From NCBI GenBank assembly GCA_002346545.1, contig DEAA01000027.1:154518-189765 (forward strand): a stretch of 35,248 bases of DNA, read 5' to 3'. Below are positions 15,224-23,440 of the stretch, one piece after another; position 1 is the first letter of the stretch, and each line of letters starts with the position of its first letter. Below the pieces are notes generated by a model that was not told where the DNA came from, did no database searches, and was given only the letters and a program-made list of their open reading frames with translations. The stretch comes from Acidobacteria bacterium UBA2994. GTDB taxonomy: Bacteria; Acidobacteriota; Vicinamibacteria; Vicinamibacterales; UBA8438. A program made the position numbers and the translations under genes.

Positions 15224-16276
15224 CTAGGCCTCGGGGACGAGCCGAGTCGGGGTCCATCCCTGGTCGTTGGCGAGGCTGCTGGACGCGAAGCACCAGATCA
15301 CTAGTCGCTTGGACGCCCAAAAACCTTCTTCGGTTCCCGCTCGGTCGGACAGGCGCTGACGCCCACGGGCAGTACCCAAGTCGTCCGCTTCCGCTACCAG
15401 GTCCACCGCCGCACCCAACTCGAAAGCTAGCTGTTCGGGCAGACCGGCCCCGCGCACCTCGATGCCCACGCCCGAATGGAAGACCAGCGAGTGCCTGTCG
15501 CCCAGCAGGATAATCGGGCTCGCACGGTCCGGTGCCGGGGAGACAGGCCCCTCGGTCGTGCTCCTGACGATCCCCCGGAGCCGCAGTTCCTCACGCTCGG
15601 ACGTGTCTGTCGTGGCCAGGTCACCCTCGATGGTCGTGCTGTACCAGGCCGCGCCGAACTCCTCGGTCGTCAGCTCGTCGAACCACGCGCGGTCCCGGAC
15701 CCATTCCCCGATAGCAGATGCAGCCTCGGTGCAGCCGGTGCCAGACCAGTGACGGTCGGTGCGACAGAATAGTGGACCTTCCGGGTGGAACCGTTCCCGA
15801 ATGAACCGTCGGGTTAGATCCAGCACCTCGACGCCGGCCGCTCGCAGTGTTTCGTAGACGGCTTGCAGCTCCGGGTCGAATCGTGGAACGGGAATCGGAA
15901 TCTCAAGTTCGGAGGCCACTTTTTCGGGAAAGATGATCGACTTGGACGGGATTGGCACCAGCAACAACTCGACACCGACAGAATCGAGCTGCGCTTTCAC
16001 GTCGAGAACGGTACGGGTGGCCGCATCCGGCCGGCGCGGCGGCGCACCCACGTTGGCGAGTTCCGGGCCGTGAAAATGCCAGCCGTCGACCCCGATCACG
16101 GCCCCATCAGGTCGCTGCTTGGCGTCTTGCGCCAGCCGGGTCAGTTCGGACCGAAACGAAGGCAGCAGCTCGTCGAGGGGTGTCCCGCCGCCGCATCCAG
16201 CCCACAGGATGGACGCCGCTGCTCCGGCGCCCGTCACCCGCAGGAGCCGGGTCCTGGCGCTGCTGAGACCCATCAC
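15224..16276 (-). CDS. AlgX/AlgJ-like SGNH-fold lipoprotein with altered nucleophile motif
   Basis: 350 aa. The N-terminal hydrophobic segment ends in LWAGC (Cys28), a near-standard lipobox, so it is probably lipid-anchored in the periplasm. The sequence resembles the acetylhydrolase/acetyltransferase domain of AlgX and AlgJ: DGWHFHG near 64-70, LLLVPIPSKSIIFPEKV (about 104-120), and RTDRHWSGTGC (172-182) with the Asp174/His176 pair of the DxHW motif. The expected GDSxS nucleophile motif reads LLGDRHS (257-263), so the first Ser is Arg261 (codon AGG at 15494-15496). AlgX/AlgJ add or handle O-acetyl groups on exported polysaccharide with an MBOAT partner, which is not in this window. Its start overlaps the stop of the upstream lipoprotein gene (ATGA). 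Confidence 0.82.
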   Translation of the reverse strand: MMGLSSARTRLLRVTGAGAAASILWAGCGGGTPLDELLPSFRSELTRLAQDAKQRPDGAVIGVDGWHFHGPELANVGAPPRRPDAATRTVLDVKAQLDSVGVELLLVPIPSKSIIFPEKVASELEIPIPVPRFDPELQAVYETLRAAGVEVLDLTRRFIRERFHPEGPLFCRTDRHWSGTGCTEAASAIGEWVRDRAWFDELTTEEFGAAWYSTTIEGDLATTDTSEREELRLRGIVRSTTEGPVSPAPDRASPIILLGDRHSLVFHSGVGIEVRGAGLPEQLAFELGAAVDLVAEADDLGTARGRQRLSDRAGTEEGFWASKRLVIWCFASSSLANDQGWTPTRLVPEA

Positions 16277-17709
16277 CGTGGATCCGAGGCGACGTCGTAG
16301 AGGAGAGGGAGATCAAAGCGGTCGCTGTTCATCACCAGGCGCTCACCTTCGAGCTCGGGGTGCGCGGTGTAGGGCTCGAGGCGAAGTCGGAGCGTTGTTC
16401 CAGCAGGGCGACGAGCCGCGACGAGCGTCTCTCCGTCCGCGATGATCCAGTGCGCGGCGAGTACGGTGTCCTCCGAGTAGGTCCCGTCAATGATCTCCAC
16501 GACGTCGTACTCGAGGACGAGAAGACCGTTGCGGTAAGGGGCGATATCGGCTGGCGAGGGTAGGGGTACCGATTGGGTGACCCGTACCGCCACCAAGATC
16601 GGAGCGTCGGCTGTGACATCGGCCACGCCCTCGCCGGCAGCCGTCGTGGGGCTCGACGGCACGGCGACGTCCGGTGCAATCCATACGTCAGGGTAGAAGT
16701 CGGCGACGTCGTTGGTCGAGATCCGGGTCCAGGCCTCCACCCGGCGATGATCGGCAGAGAAGCGGCCCACGTGAATCTCCACCCCTTGGCCGCCGCCGCG
16801 GATCTTGTTGCCTCCGCCCCCCTCCGTGTAGGGTCCGGTCATGACCAGAAAACGCGGATGATTCGACCAGCGTGGATGGTAGACCTCGAAGCCGTCGATG
16901 CCCGGGGCGCTGTTGATGTTGACGGTCCAGCGGTCATCGGCGTCGTTGTCCACGATGGTGAGATTTCGGTGCTGGCCGTCGAAGTACCAGAACAGCCCGC
17001 TGTCGTCGGCCGCTAGAGAGGTCCAGCAGCCTTCGCCCAGCGGATGCCACTCACCGTTGGGCAGCTCGAGCAGCCCAGCCTCGGGCCACCGCGCGAGGGC
17101 GCCGGCGAGACGGCCGTCCCGTGACACCTGGAAGCTGTCGCCACTGACCGACCTGCGGTCCCAGACAAGTTCCGGCTGGTCCGGCTGGTCGATCTGGTGC
17201 CGGTGGACCTGGCCATACGATTCCGGGTCGGTACCTTGCGGCGCGGTACCGACGTACACCCACTCGACGCTGCTTTCTGGATCGATCCAGGTGGCAAGGG
17301 GGAAGCCGGTGGTGACGCGACGGTCGTCCGTGCCATCGAAATTTACGACCCGCACCGCGTCATTGGTCCGGTCGGCATAGATGACCCGGTCGCCATTGCG
17401 GGTGAACAGCGGCTTAGCAAACGTTCCCGCAGCGGCCACGATCGCCCGTTCCCCCTGTCCGTCATCGCTGTCGAAGCCGACGATCGTCACCTGATTACCG
17501 AATCCGAGGATGTCGGTGCCATCGCCCTGGTCCTGAATCCAGACAGCCCGGGTATGTCCTCCGGTGACGGCGGCAACCCCGTCAGGGGCTATCGCGGCCG
17601 AGGCCGGTTGGATCGGCGCGGTCTCTGAGGTGTCGCCGGCCGTTGGACCGCAGGCCGCCGTTAGGGCTAGGCCCGCAATGGAGGCGAGCCGGCAGACTAC
17701 GGTCGGCAT
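16273..17709 (-). CDS. Beta-propeller-like lipoprotein of unknown function
   Basis: 478 aa from the ATG at 17709, giving a compact lipoprotein signal, MPTVVCRLASIAGLALTAAC (Cys20). An ATG at 17739 would add ten residues and is equally possible; neither has a strong ribosome-binding site. The mature part shows TolB/WD-like blades: KPLFTRNGDRVIYADRTND, VRVVNFDGTDDRRVTTG, SRDGRLAGALARWPEAGL and FLVMTGPYTEGGG. A second region (about 350-478) contains VAVRVTQSVPLPSPADIAPY and LLVLEYDVVEIIDG and looks like an all-beta domain. I do not recognise a named family. Operon with the AlgX-like gene (4-nt overlap) suggests a shared role in glycan modification or sensing at the cell surface. Confidence 0.8.
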   Translation of the reverse strand: MPTVVCRLASIAGLALTAACGPTAGDTSETAPIQPASAAIAPDGVAAVTGGHTRAVWIQDQGDGTDILGFGNQVTIVGFDSDDGQGERAIVAAAGTFAKPLFTRNGDRVIYADRTNDAVRVVNFDGTDDRRVTTGFPLATWIDPESSVEWVYVGTAPQGTDPESYGQVHRHQIDQPDQPELVWDRRSVSGDSFQVSRDGRLAGALARWPEAGLLELPNGEWHPLGEGCWTSLAADDSGLFWYFDGQHRNLTIVDNDADDRWTVNINSAPGIDGFEVYHPRWSNHPRFLVMTGPYTEGGGGNKIRGGGQGVEIHVGRFSADHRRVEAWTRISTNDVADFYPDVWIAPDVAVPSSPTTAAGEGVADVTADAPILVAVRVTQSVPLPSPADIAPYRNGLLVLEYDVVEIIDGTYSEDTVLAAHWIIADGETLVAARRPAGTTLRLRLEPYTAHPELEGERLVMNSDRFDLPLLYDVASDPR

Positions 17710-17787
17710 CGCGGTTGACACGGGAGGTGAGTGGACCATCGATGGAATGTGTGAGATGCCGGGCGCTGGCTGGCGCTGGCGTTCTGA

Positions 17788-17798
17788 CGCATTGTACC
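17788..17798 (-). promoter_or_regulatory. Candidate -10 element (GGTACAATGCG) for the secreted-module operon
   Basis: Minus-strand GGTACAATGCG with TACAAT as the hexamer, about 80 nt before the lipoprotein start at 17709. Identical over 11 bases to the element at 15105-15115 in the same module. No good -35 is seen. Confidence 0.4.
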
Positions 17799-17847
17799 AT
17801 CGGGTGTTCTTTCTGCCCGGCCAGTCGCGAAGCGCGGCCGTCCTCTT

Positions 17848-17856
17848 TGTTACCCT
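17848..17856 (+). promoter_or_regulatory. asnB: Possible extended -10 immediately before asnB
   Basis: TGTTACCCT fits TGnTAnnnT and ends 7 nt before the ATG at 17864. If used, transcription would begin at or next to the start codon, giving a leaderless mRNA. No Shine-Dalgarno sequence is present at the usual distance, except a weak pyrimidine-rich stretch, which agrees with this. Confidence 0.35.
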
Positions 17857-17863
17857 CCTAGTC

Positions 17864-19756
17864 ATGTGCGGTATTGCCGGCATCGTCGAACGAGACCTAG
17901 CCCGCCCCGTGGACCAGGACGCGTTCCGGCGGATGGTCGATGCGCTCCGTCACCGAGGACCGGACGATGAAGGATTGCACCTCGGAGCCGGTGTCGGACT
18001 GGGGATGCGTCGGCTCTCCATCATCGACGTGGACGGGGGGCAGCAGCCGTTCTCGAACGAGGACAGGACGATTCATCTCGTAGCGAATGGCGAGATCTAC
18101 AACCACCTCGAACTGCGGTCGGAACTCGAGGCCAGGGGGCACCGGTTTCGGAGTCGGTCCGATATCGAGGTGTTGGTGCATGGCTACGAGGCGTTCGGTG
18201 TCGAGATCCTCGGGCGGCTCCGCGGGATGTTCGCGTTCGCGCTCTGGGACGAGGGTGCCCGTCGGTTGTTTTGTGGCCGAGATCGCGCGGGAGAGAAGCC
18301 GTTCTACTACTCACAGACGCCCGCGCAGTTCCTGTTCGGGTCCGAGATCAAGGCGTTGCTCACCCGTTCCGAGATCTCGCGGCAGGTCGATCTTGAGGCA
18401 CTCGACCAATTCCTGACCTACGAGTACGTCCTGACCCCGCGCACGATCTTCAGCGAGGTCCGGGCGCTGCCGCCCGCTCACTATTTGCTCTACGAGCGTG
18501 GGGCGGTGCGGGTCGAGCGCTACTGGGATGTCGCCGCGATTGAGATGCGGCGCTGGGATGAGGCCGAGGCAGCTGATGCGCTTCGCGAAGCGTTGGAGCG
18601 GGCGGTGGCGGGACAGATGATGTCCGACGTGCCGCTGGGTGCCTTCCTGTCGGGTGGGATCGACTCGAGTGCGGTCGTGTCGCTGATGGTCGAGGCGGCA
18701 GGGCAGGGTGACCGGGTCAAGACCTTCAGCATGGGGTTCGAAGCGGCGAGCTACAACGAGTTGCCCTACGCTAGAGAGGTGGCGTCGGCTTTTGGCACCG
18801 ACCATCACGAACGAATGGTCGAGCCGGATCTGTTAGCGCTGTTCGACCAACTCGTCACCCACTTCGACCAGCCATTTGGCGACGTGTCACTGTTTCCGAC
18901 CTACCTGGTTTCCCAGGTGGCGCGGGAGCATGTGACGGTAGCGTTGTCCGGTGACGGAGGAGACGAGCTCTTCGCCGGCTACGACGCGTATGAGGCCGAG
19001 GCGCTGGCGCGACAGGTGGCGCTCGTTGTGCCCGACGCGGCGATGCCGCTCCTGTCATCGGTAACCGCCCTGCTGCCTCCGAGCGAGAAGAAGAAGGGAC
19101 TGGTCAACAAACTTCGCCGCTTCACGCTGGGCCTTGCCACCGCACCGAGTGCGATCGCGCACTATCGCTGGATGACCTTCCTGGATGTGGGAGTGAAGCG
19201 CCGACTCTACACCCCAGCGCTCCAAGATGCGCTCTTATCGAGCGACGTCTACGCTCCGATCCGGCGCCATCTTCGTGGGGCGCACACCGATGATCTGCTC
19301 AATCGCCAGCTCTATGCTGACCTGCAGGTTTATTTGAACGATGACATCCTGGCGAAGGTCGACAGGATGAGCATGGCGACCTCCCTCGAGACGCGGGCAC
19401 CGTTCTTGGACGTGGATGTGATGGAACTCGCTTTCTCCATGCCTGGGACCATGAAACTTCACCAGGGTCAGCGCAAGCATGTCTTGAAGGCCGCCATGCG
19501 AGACCGCTTGCCGGAGGCGATCCTGACCCGTGGCAAGGAGGGATTCTCGATCCCGATGAAGCAGTGGCTACGGGACGATTGGGCGCCGCTGATGCGGGAC
19601 CTGCTCGCGCCGGATCGCGTCGAGCGCCGCGGGTGGCTTGAGCCGGCGCTGGTCACGCGGATGATGGACGAGCATGTAGCGGGGCGCGAGAATTTCGCCC
19701 ATCAGCTGTTCTGCTTCATGGTGCTGGAGCGCTGGGCGCAAGCCTGGCTGGACTGA
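17864..19756 (+). CDS. asnB: Asparagine synthase (glutamine-hydrolysing) family amidotransferase
   Basis: 630 aa from the ATG at 17864, fixed by MCGIAGIV because Cys2 must be the N-terminal nucleophile of the glutaminase domain. RHRGPDDEG (about residue 30) and NGEIYNHLELR are class II glutaminase motifs. The synthetase domain has LSGGIDSSAVVSLM (about 262-275), the PPi-binding loop, then LSGDGGDELFAGYDAY and the C-terminal TRGKEGFSIPMKQWL. It makes asparagine from aspartate, glutamine and ATP; paralogues of this length in polysaccharide loci amidate sugar acids (WbpS-type) or other carboxylates. Given the hexuronate-type enzymes nearby, such a role is possible. It converges with the GlpD-like gene with only 3 bp between stop codons. 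Confidence 0.93.
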   Translation: MCGIAGIVERDLARPVDQDAFRRMVDALRHRGPDDEGLHLGAGVGLGMRRLSIIDVDGGQQPFSNEDRTIHLVANGEIYNHLELRSELEARGHRFRSRSDIEVLVHGYEAFGVEILGRLRGMFAFALWDEGARRLFCGRDRAGEKPFYYSQTPAQFLFGSEIKALLTRSEISRQVDLEALDQFLTYEYVLTPRTIFSEVRALPPAHYLLYERGAVRVERYWDVAAIEMRRWDEAEAADALREALERAVAGQMMSDVPLGAFLSGGIDSSAVVSLMVEAAGQGDRVKTFSMGFEAASYNELPYAREVASAFGTDHHERMVEPDLLALFDQLVTHFDQPFGDVSLFPTYLVSQVAREHVTVALSGDGGDELFAGYDAYEAEALARQVALVVPDAAMPLLSSVTALLPPSEKKKGLVNKLRRFTLGLATAPSAIAHYRWMTFLDVGVKRRLYTPALQDALLSSDVYAPIRRHLRGAHTDDLLNRQLYADLQVYLNDDILAKVDRMSMATSLETRAPFLDVDVMELAFSMPGTMKLHQGQRKHVLKAAMRDRLPEAILTRGKEGFSIPMKQWLRDDWAPLMRDLLAPDRVERRGWLEPALVTRMMDEHVAGRENFAHQLFCFMVLERWAQAWLD

Positions 19757-19759
19757 GCC

Positions 19760-21382
19760 TCAGGCGTTCAGCCTGTAGTGACGTTCGACCTCAGCGATTT
19801 GGGCCGCTCGTTCCTCGGACGACCAAGAGCGCAGCGCGCCCATGACGTTGGCAGCTTCCTTAAGCGCTTCTGGCCCGGGATGTCCCGCAGACCCGGCTTC
19901 GGTCCGCCGGAGCACCGCATCTGACAACGCCACCGCCATCTCCGTTCGCACGGCATGCGCGATCTCGCCGCGGGTTACTGGGCAGGTGTCGGAGAGAGGC
20001 GATGCCAGCTCCTGGTCGGCGGTTAGCGCGTCAATCAGCGTGTGGCAGCCGGTGCCGTAGGTGGCTGCCAGGCGTCGTCGGTCGGCCAGGGCGAGCGGGA
20101 CGTCCGACGGCACAGCGGTGTCGAGGAAGCTGTCCCAGTCGTGGAGGTCGCCACCGGCGAGCGGCGTGGTCGCGGTCCGCGAAGGACGCGGTGTCTGGCC
20201 CAGGATCTTGAGAGCCAGGTCGGTGGCCTCGGCGGCCGTGGCTCGTGCGGTGGTGTAGCGCACGCCGATGGCGCTCATCAGGCCTGGGGTGCCGTCCTGG
20301 CGGTGGTCGCGCACCAGGCTCTGCTTGGAGAGGGTCTCCCCTTCGGGGTCGGCTGACGGCAGCAGGCCCCGGTGGACGAGCCGCACATCATCATGTCCCA
20401 ATCCGGCCCGCGGGAATGCCTGTCGGACCTCGGTCAGGAAGCGGGTGACGTCGTCGTCACTGATCGGCGGCGAGCCCGGAGAGCCCGCGTACGGTTCGTG
20501 ACTCGTGCCAACGATGGACACACCTCGCCAGGGGGCGATGAACAGGAATCGACCGTTCGCGACACCTCCCACCGCCTCTCGTGTCCCGACGGACCGGGTC
20601 ACTAGGTTCATCGCCTTGGAGAAGCCGGGTGGATGTCCCGCAGCGAGCGCCGGTGGTAGGGTAGCCGTGAGCTGCGGGCTCCACGGGCCGGCGGCATTGA
20701 CCACGAGTCTGGCGCGGATGTCGAACATGCCCGCGCCGAGCCGGTCTTCCACCCGCATACCAGTGATCTGTTTCCCGGCCCGGAGCCAGCCCGTCGCGTC
20801 AACGTAATTCGAGACACTGGCGCCGGCCGCGGCTGCCGACTGTACGAAGGCGAGCACCACCCGGTCAGGGTTATACATTTGGCAGTCGTGCCAGACGATG
20901 CCGCCGGTCACGCCCTCCGGATCGATCAAGGGGTTCAGGGCGAGGCACTCGTCCCGAGTGATGCGCCGACTGGGTGGAAGGTGCCTGGTGCGATCGAGCT
21001 GTGCGTTCCGGTCGCTAGAGAGGAAGTCGTAGAGCTTAAACGCAGCTTGCATCGCCAGCGGATGGCGGGTCAGACCTCCGTAGGTCGGCACCACGAACGG
21101 GAGCGGATGTACGAGATGCGGCGCGATTCTCGAGAGCGCGCGTCGCTCACGCACGAAGAGCCTGAGCTCGGCCGGATTGCCGGTCTGAAGTGATCGGACC
21201 CCACCGTGCACCGTCTTCATGCTGTTGGCCGACGTGCCGCCACCGAAGTCGGCGCGGTCGATCAGCGCCACCGTGAGTCCGCGCTGAGCCGCGTCCCAGG
21301 CGATGGCCGCTCCGTAGATGCCGGCGCCGACGACGAGGAGGTCGAACTCGGTGTCGGCTAAGGTGCGTAGGTCTCGTATCAA
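19760..21382 (-). CDS. glpD: FAD-dependent glycerol-3-phosphate dehydrogenase (GlpD/GlpA-like)
   Basis: 540 aa from a TTG at 21382. The FAD-binding motif is FDLLVVGAGIYGAAIAWDAA (13-32). The GlpD signature blocks follow: GLTVALIDRADFGGGTSANS, TVHGGVRSLQTG, WHDCQMYNPDRVVLAFVQSA and LVVNAAGPWS, then ALADRRRLAATYGTG in the C-terminal domain. Reaction: glycerol-3-phosphate to dihydroxyacetone phosphate with electron transfer to quinone at the membrane. It is alone on its strand, divergent from the methyltransferase at 21405 with only 22 bp between the two starts, so its promoter must overlap that gene's coding sequence. A related FAD oxidoreductase with another polyol substrate is possible. Confidence 0.9.
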   Translation of the reverse strand: MIRDLRTLADTEFDLLVVGAGIYGAAIAWDAAQRGLTVALIDRADFGGGTSANSMKTVHGGVRSLQTGNPAELRLFVRERRALSRIAPHLVHPLPFVVPTYGGLTRHPLAMQAAFKLYDFLSSDRNAQLDRTRHLPPSRRITRDECLALNPLIDPEGVTGGIVWHDCQMYNPDRVVLAFVQSAAAAGASVSNYVDATGWLRAGKQITGMRVEDRLGAGMFDIRARLVVNAAGPWSPQLTATLPPALAAGHPPGFSKAMNLVTRSVGTREAVGGVANGRFLFIAPWRGVSIVGTSHEPYAGSPGSPPISDDDVTRFLTEVRQAFPRAGLGHDDVRLVHRGLLPSADPEGETLSKQSLVRDHRQDGTPGLMSAIGVRYTTARATAAEATDLALKILGQTPRPSRTATTPLAGGDLHDWDSFLDTAVPSDVPLALADRRRLAATYGTGCHTLIDALTADQELASPLSDTCPVTRGEIAHAVRTEMAVALSDAVLRRTEAGSAGHPGPEALKEAANVMGALRSWSSEERAAQIAEVERHYRLNA

Positions 21383-21387
21383 GACGC

Positions 21388-21396
21388 TGCTATTCT
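21388..21396 (+). promoter_or_regulatory. Extended -10 element giving a probably leaderless methyltransferase mRNA
   Basis: TGCTATTCT matches TGnTATAAT with two mismatches and ends 8 nt before the ATG at 21405, so the expected transcription start is at or beside the start codon. It lies wholly inside the 22-bp gap between the divergent starts. No ribosome-binding site precedes the ATG. Confidence 0.45.
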
Positions 21397-21404
21397 ACGC
21401 CCCG

Positions 21405-22163
21405 ATGATCGACCAGATCGCCGCCTACTGGAACGAACGGATTCACGATCTCGAGATGACGGACCATCCGGTCGGCACCCGTGAGTTCTTCGACGACCTC
21501 GACGACTACCGGTTCGACAAGCTCCACTATTTGCCTCGCTTGGTCGATTTTGGTGGCTTTACCGGCCAGCGGTTGCTGGAGGTTGGGTGCGGCATCGGTA
21601 CCGATCTGCTGCGGTTCGCGCGGGGTGGCGCCGACGTCACGGGCGTTGATCTCGCCGAGCGATCGATCGAGCTGGCCCGGCAGAACTTTGACCTGCATGG
21701 GCTTGCTGGGCAGGGTGACCTCCGGGTTGGCAACGGCGAGGCGCTGCAGTTCGACGACGCGTCGTTCGACGTGGTCTATGCGCATGGGGTCTTGCAGTAC
21801 ACGGCCGATGTCCGGCTGATGGTGGAGGAATGCCGTCGGGTGTTGACGCCGGGCGGACAGGCGATCTTCATGGTGTACAACCGCGTATCCTGGCTCAATG
21901 CGATGTCTGCCCTGATGGGGGTCGGGCTCGAGCATGCCGACGCGCCGGTGCTCGAGAAGTACTCGATTCCGGAATTTCATCGTCTCCTCGACGGCTTCGC
22001 CGACCGGCGGGTTGTGCCCGAGCGGTTCCCGGTCCGGTCACGCTTGCACAAGGGCTGGCGTGCGGCCGCCTACAACGGCGTGTTCGTGGGTGGATTCAAC
22101 CTGATTCCAAGACCGCTGGTCAGGCGTTTCGGGTGGCATCTGATGGCATTCGCGAGGAAGTGA
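21405..22163 (+). CDS. Class I SAM-dependent methyltransferase
   Basis: 252 aa from the ATG at 21405 (MIDQIAAYWNERIHDLEM); upstream in-frame sequence crosses the promoter and the start of the divergent gene, so it is excluded. Motif I is RLLEVGCGIGTDLLRFA (about 62-78), motif II VTGVDLAERSIELARQNF, then FDVVYAHGVLQYTADVRLMV and VLTPGGQAIFMVYN. The sequence is complete and belongs to the Methyltransf_11/UbiE-like group. The N-terminal YWNERIHDLEMTDHPVGTREFFDDLDDYR block is common in glycan-locus and natural-product methyltransferases whose substrates are unassigned. It stands alone on the plus strand between two minus-strand blocks. Confidence 0.9.
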   Translation: MIDQIAAYWNERIHDLEMTDHPVGTREFFDDLDDYRFDKLHYLPRLVDFGGFTGQRLLEVGCGIGTDLLRFARGGADVTGVDLAERSIELARQNFDLHGLAGQGDLRVGNGEALQFDDASFDVVYAHGVLQYTADVRLMVEECRRVLTPGGQAIFMVYNRVSWLNAMSALMGVGLEHADAPVLEKYSIPEFHRLLDGFADRRVVPERFPVRSRLHKGWRAAAYNGVFVGGFNLIPRPLVRRFGWHLMAFARK

Positions 22164-22276
22164 CCGCCGGTAGCAGGGTGATGGCTGCTCGTGCGAAGCG
22201 ACTTGCCGGCCTTGTCCTGGCCTGCTCAGGCAAAGCCGAGCGGCGGGGGCTGAGAGGCGCCGAACTCCCTGCGACT

Positions 22277-23428
22277 CTAGCTCGTCGCCGACCGCGCCGC
22301 CGCGACTCGTTGATGCTTCCGTTTCTCGCGTGAGGCGCGGGCCAGGAACTTGGCGTAGGGTACCACCTGCTTGATGGCGGCCACGTTCATCTGGCACGGG
22401 CTGAGACAGGTGGGGCACTGCTCGTTCTTGATCGCCTCGCGGTGTGCCTGGCTCTCCGGGCTGAAGTAGATCTCGCCCGGGTCGGTGTCCCTTACGTTGC
22501 CGACGACCTCACTGTTCTCGCAGAAAAACAGCCCGCCGTCCGGGTTCAGCATGATGCCCTGGGTCTGGAAGGGGCAGGGTGCTAGCCGGTGATACCCGTT
22601 GGCGATCATGTCGGCGTAGTGCATGTAGATATAGTTCTGTCCGTCGAGCAGCGGGTCGATCCGTACCCGGTCGAGGAAGAACTGCCGCATCCGCTCCTCT
22701 TCTTCACCGACCGGCGTGCAGCTCTCGGCTAGGTCGCTGTTGCCCAGCATCGAATCGGTGAATCGCACCATGTTGAACACGATGTCGAGGTTCTCGCCGC
22801 GGGCCCAGTTCAGGATGTTCTCCGCGTCGTCGAGGTTCTGACCGAAGATCGTGGTCGAGATGCCGAAGTTGAACGGGTAATCCTTCTGGAGCGCCTGCAT
22901 GGCGCGGATAGTCTCGTTGGCCTTGTCGAAACCGCGCTGCACCTGACGCACCTCGTTGTGCATCTCACCGACGCCGTCGATCGAGACTCGGAAGCTGAAG
23001 ATGATGTCCTGCTCGGCGCACATCTTCACGATGTCGGTCAGCATCGGGATGGCGCGGTGCGGGGTCAGACCGGTCGTATTCAGACCGAACTTCCGCAGGC
23101 GGGGCAGCTTGTCGAGCATGATCCGACAGATGTCCACCAGATCGTTACGGGTTGTTGGTTCGCCGCCTGACACGTTTGCGTTCTCGATGTAGCGCCAGAA
23201 CGGGGAACTGAAGGCGCGCTCGATTTCCTCGAGCGTCATGTCGCTCTTCCGGTCGCCTCGTTTCCAGTTGCTGCACATTTCGCAGCGCGCATCGCAGACA
23301 AACGTGCAGTGGTAGATGAGGACCGTCGGGTGAATGGCCTTGAACTTCGCGAGCGCGGCGTTGGCCAGGTCGCGGGGAGCGGAGGCGGCGGCGCGGGCGA
23401 GGTACTTGGCGGCGTAAACCTGTGCCAT
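22277..23428 (-). CDS. Radical SAM protein with C-terminal SPASM-like Cys region
   Basis: 383 aa. CTFVCDARCEMC contains the CX3CX2C motif (Cys45, Cys49, Cys52) that binds the SAM-cleaving 4Fe-4S cluster. NVSGGEPTTRNDL is the GGE motif that contacts SAM, and FSFRVSIDGVGEMHN is a later barrel strand. The C-terminal region has more cysteines (APCPFQTQG, LFFCENSE, CPTCLSPC), resembling a SPASM/twitch auxiliary-cluster domain. Substrate unknown; relatives modify peptides, lipids or sugars. The ATG at 23428 is preceded by AGAGG, with 12 nt between it and the end of the upstream gene. A very AT-rich patch, TATAAAATAG on the minus strand around 23436-23445, may be an internal promoter. Confidence 0.92.
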   Translation of the reverse strand: MAQVYAAKYLARAAASAPRDLANAALAKFKAIHPTVLIYHCTFVCDARCEMCSNWKRGDRKSDMTLEEIERAFSSPFWRYIENANVSGGEPTTRNDLVDICRIMLDKLPRLRKFGLNTTGLTPHRAIPMLTDIVKMCAEQDIIFSFRVSIDGVGEMHNEVRQVQRGFDKANETIRAMQALQKDYPFNFGISTTIFGQNLDDAENILNWARGENLDIVFNMVRFTDSMLGNSDLAESCTPVGEEEERMRQFFLDRVRIDPLLDGQNYIYMHYADMIANGYHRLAPCPFQTQGIMLNPDGGLFFCENSEVVGNVRDTDPGEIYFSPESQAHREAIKNEQCPTCLSPCQMNVAAIKQVVPYAKFLARASREKRKHQRVAAARSATS

Positions 23429-23440
23429 TAAACCTCTATT

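Noticed and set aside
19757..19775. Terminator between the convergent asnB and GlpD-like genes
   Set aside because: Only 3 bp separate the stops and the local hairpins have stems of 4-5 bp; too weak to call.
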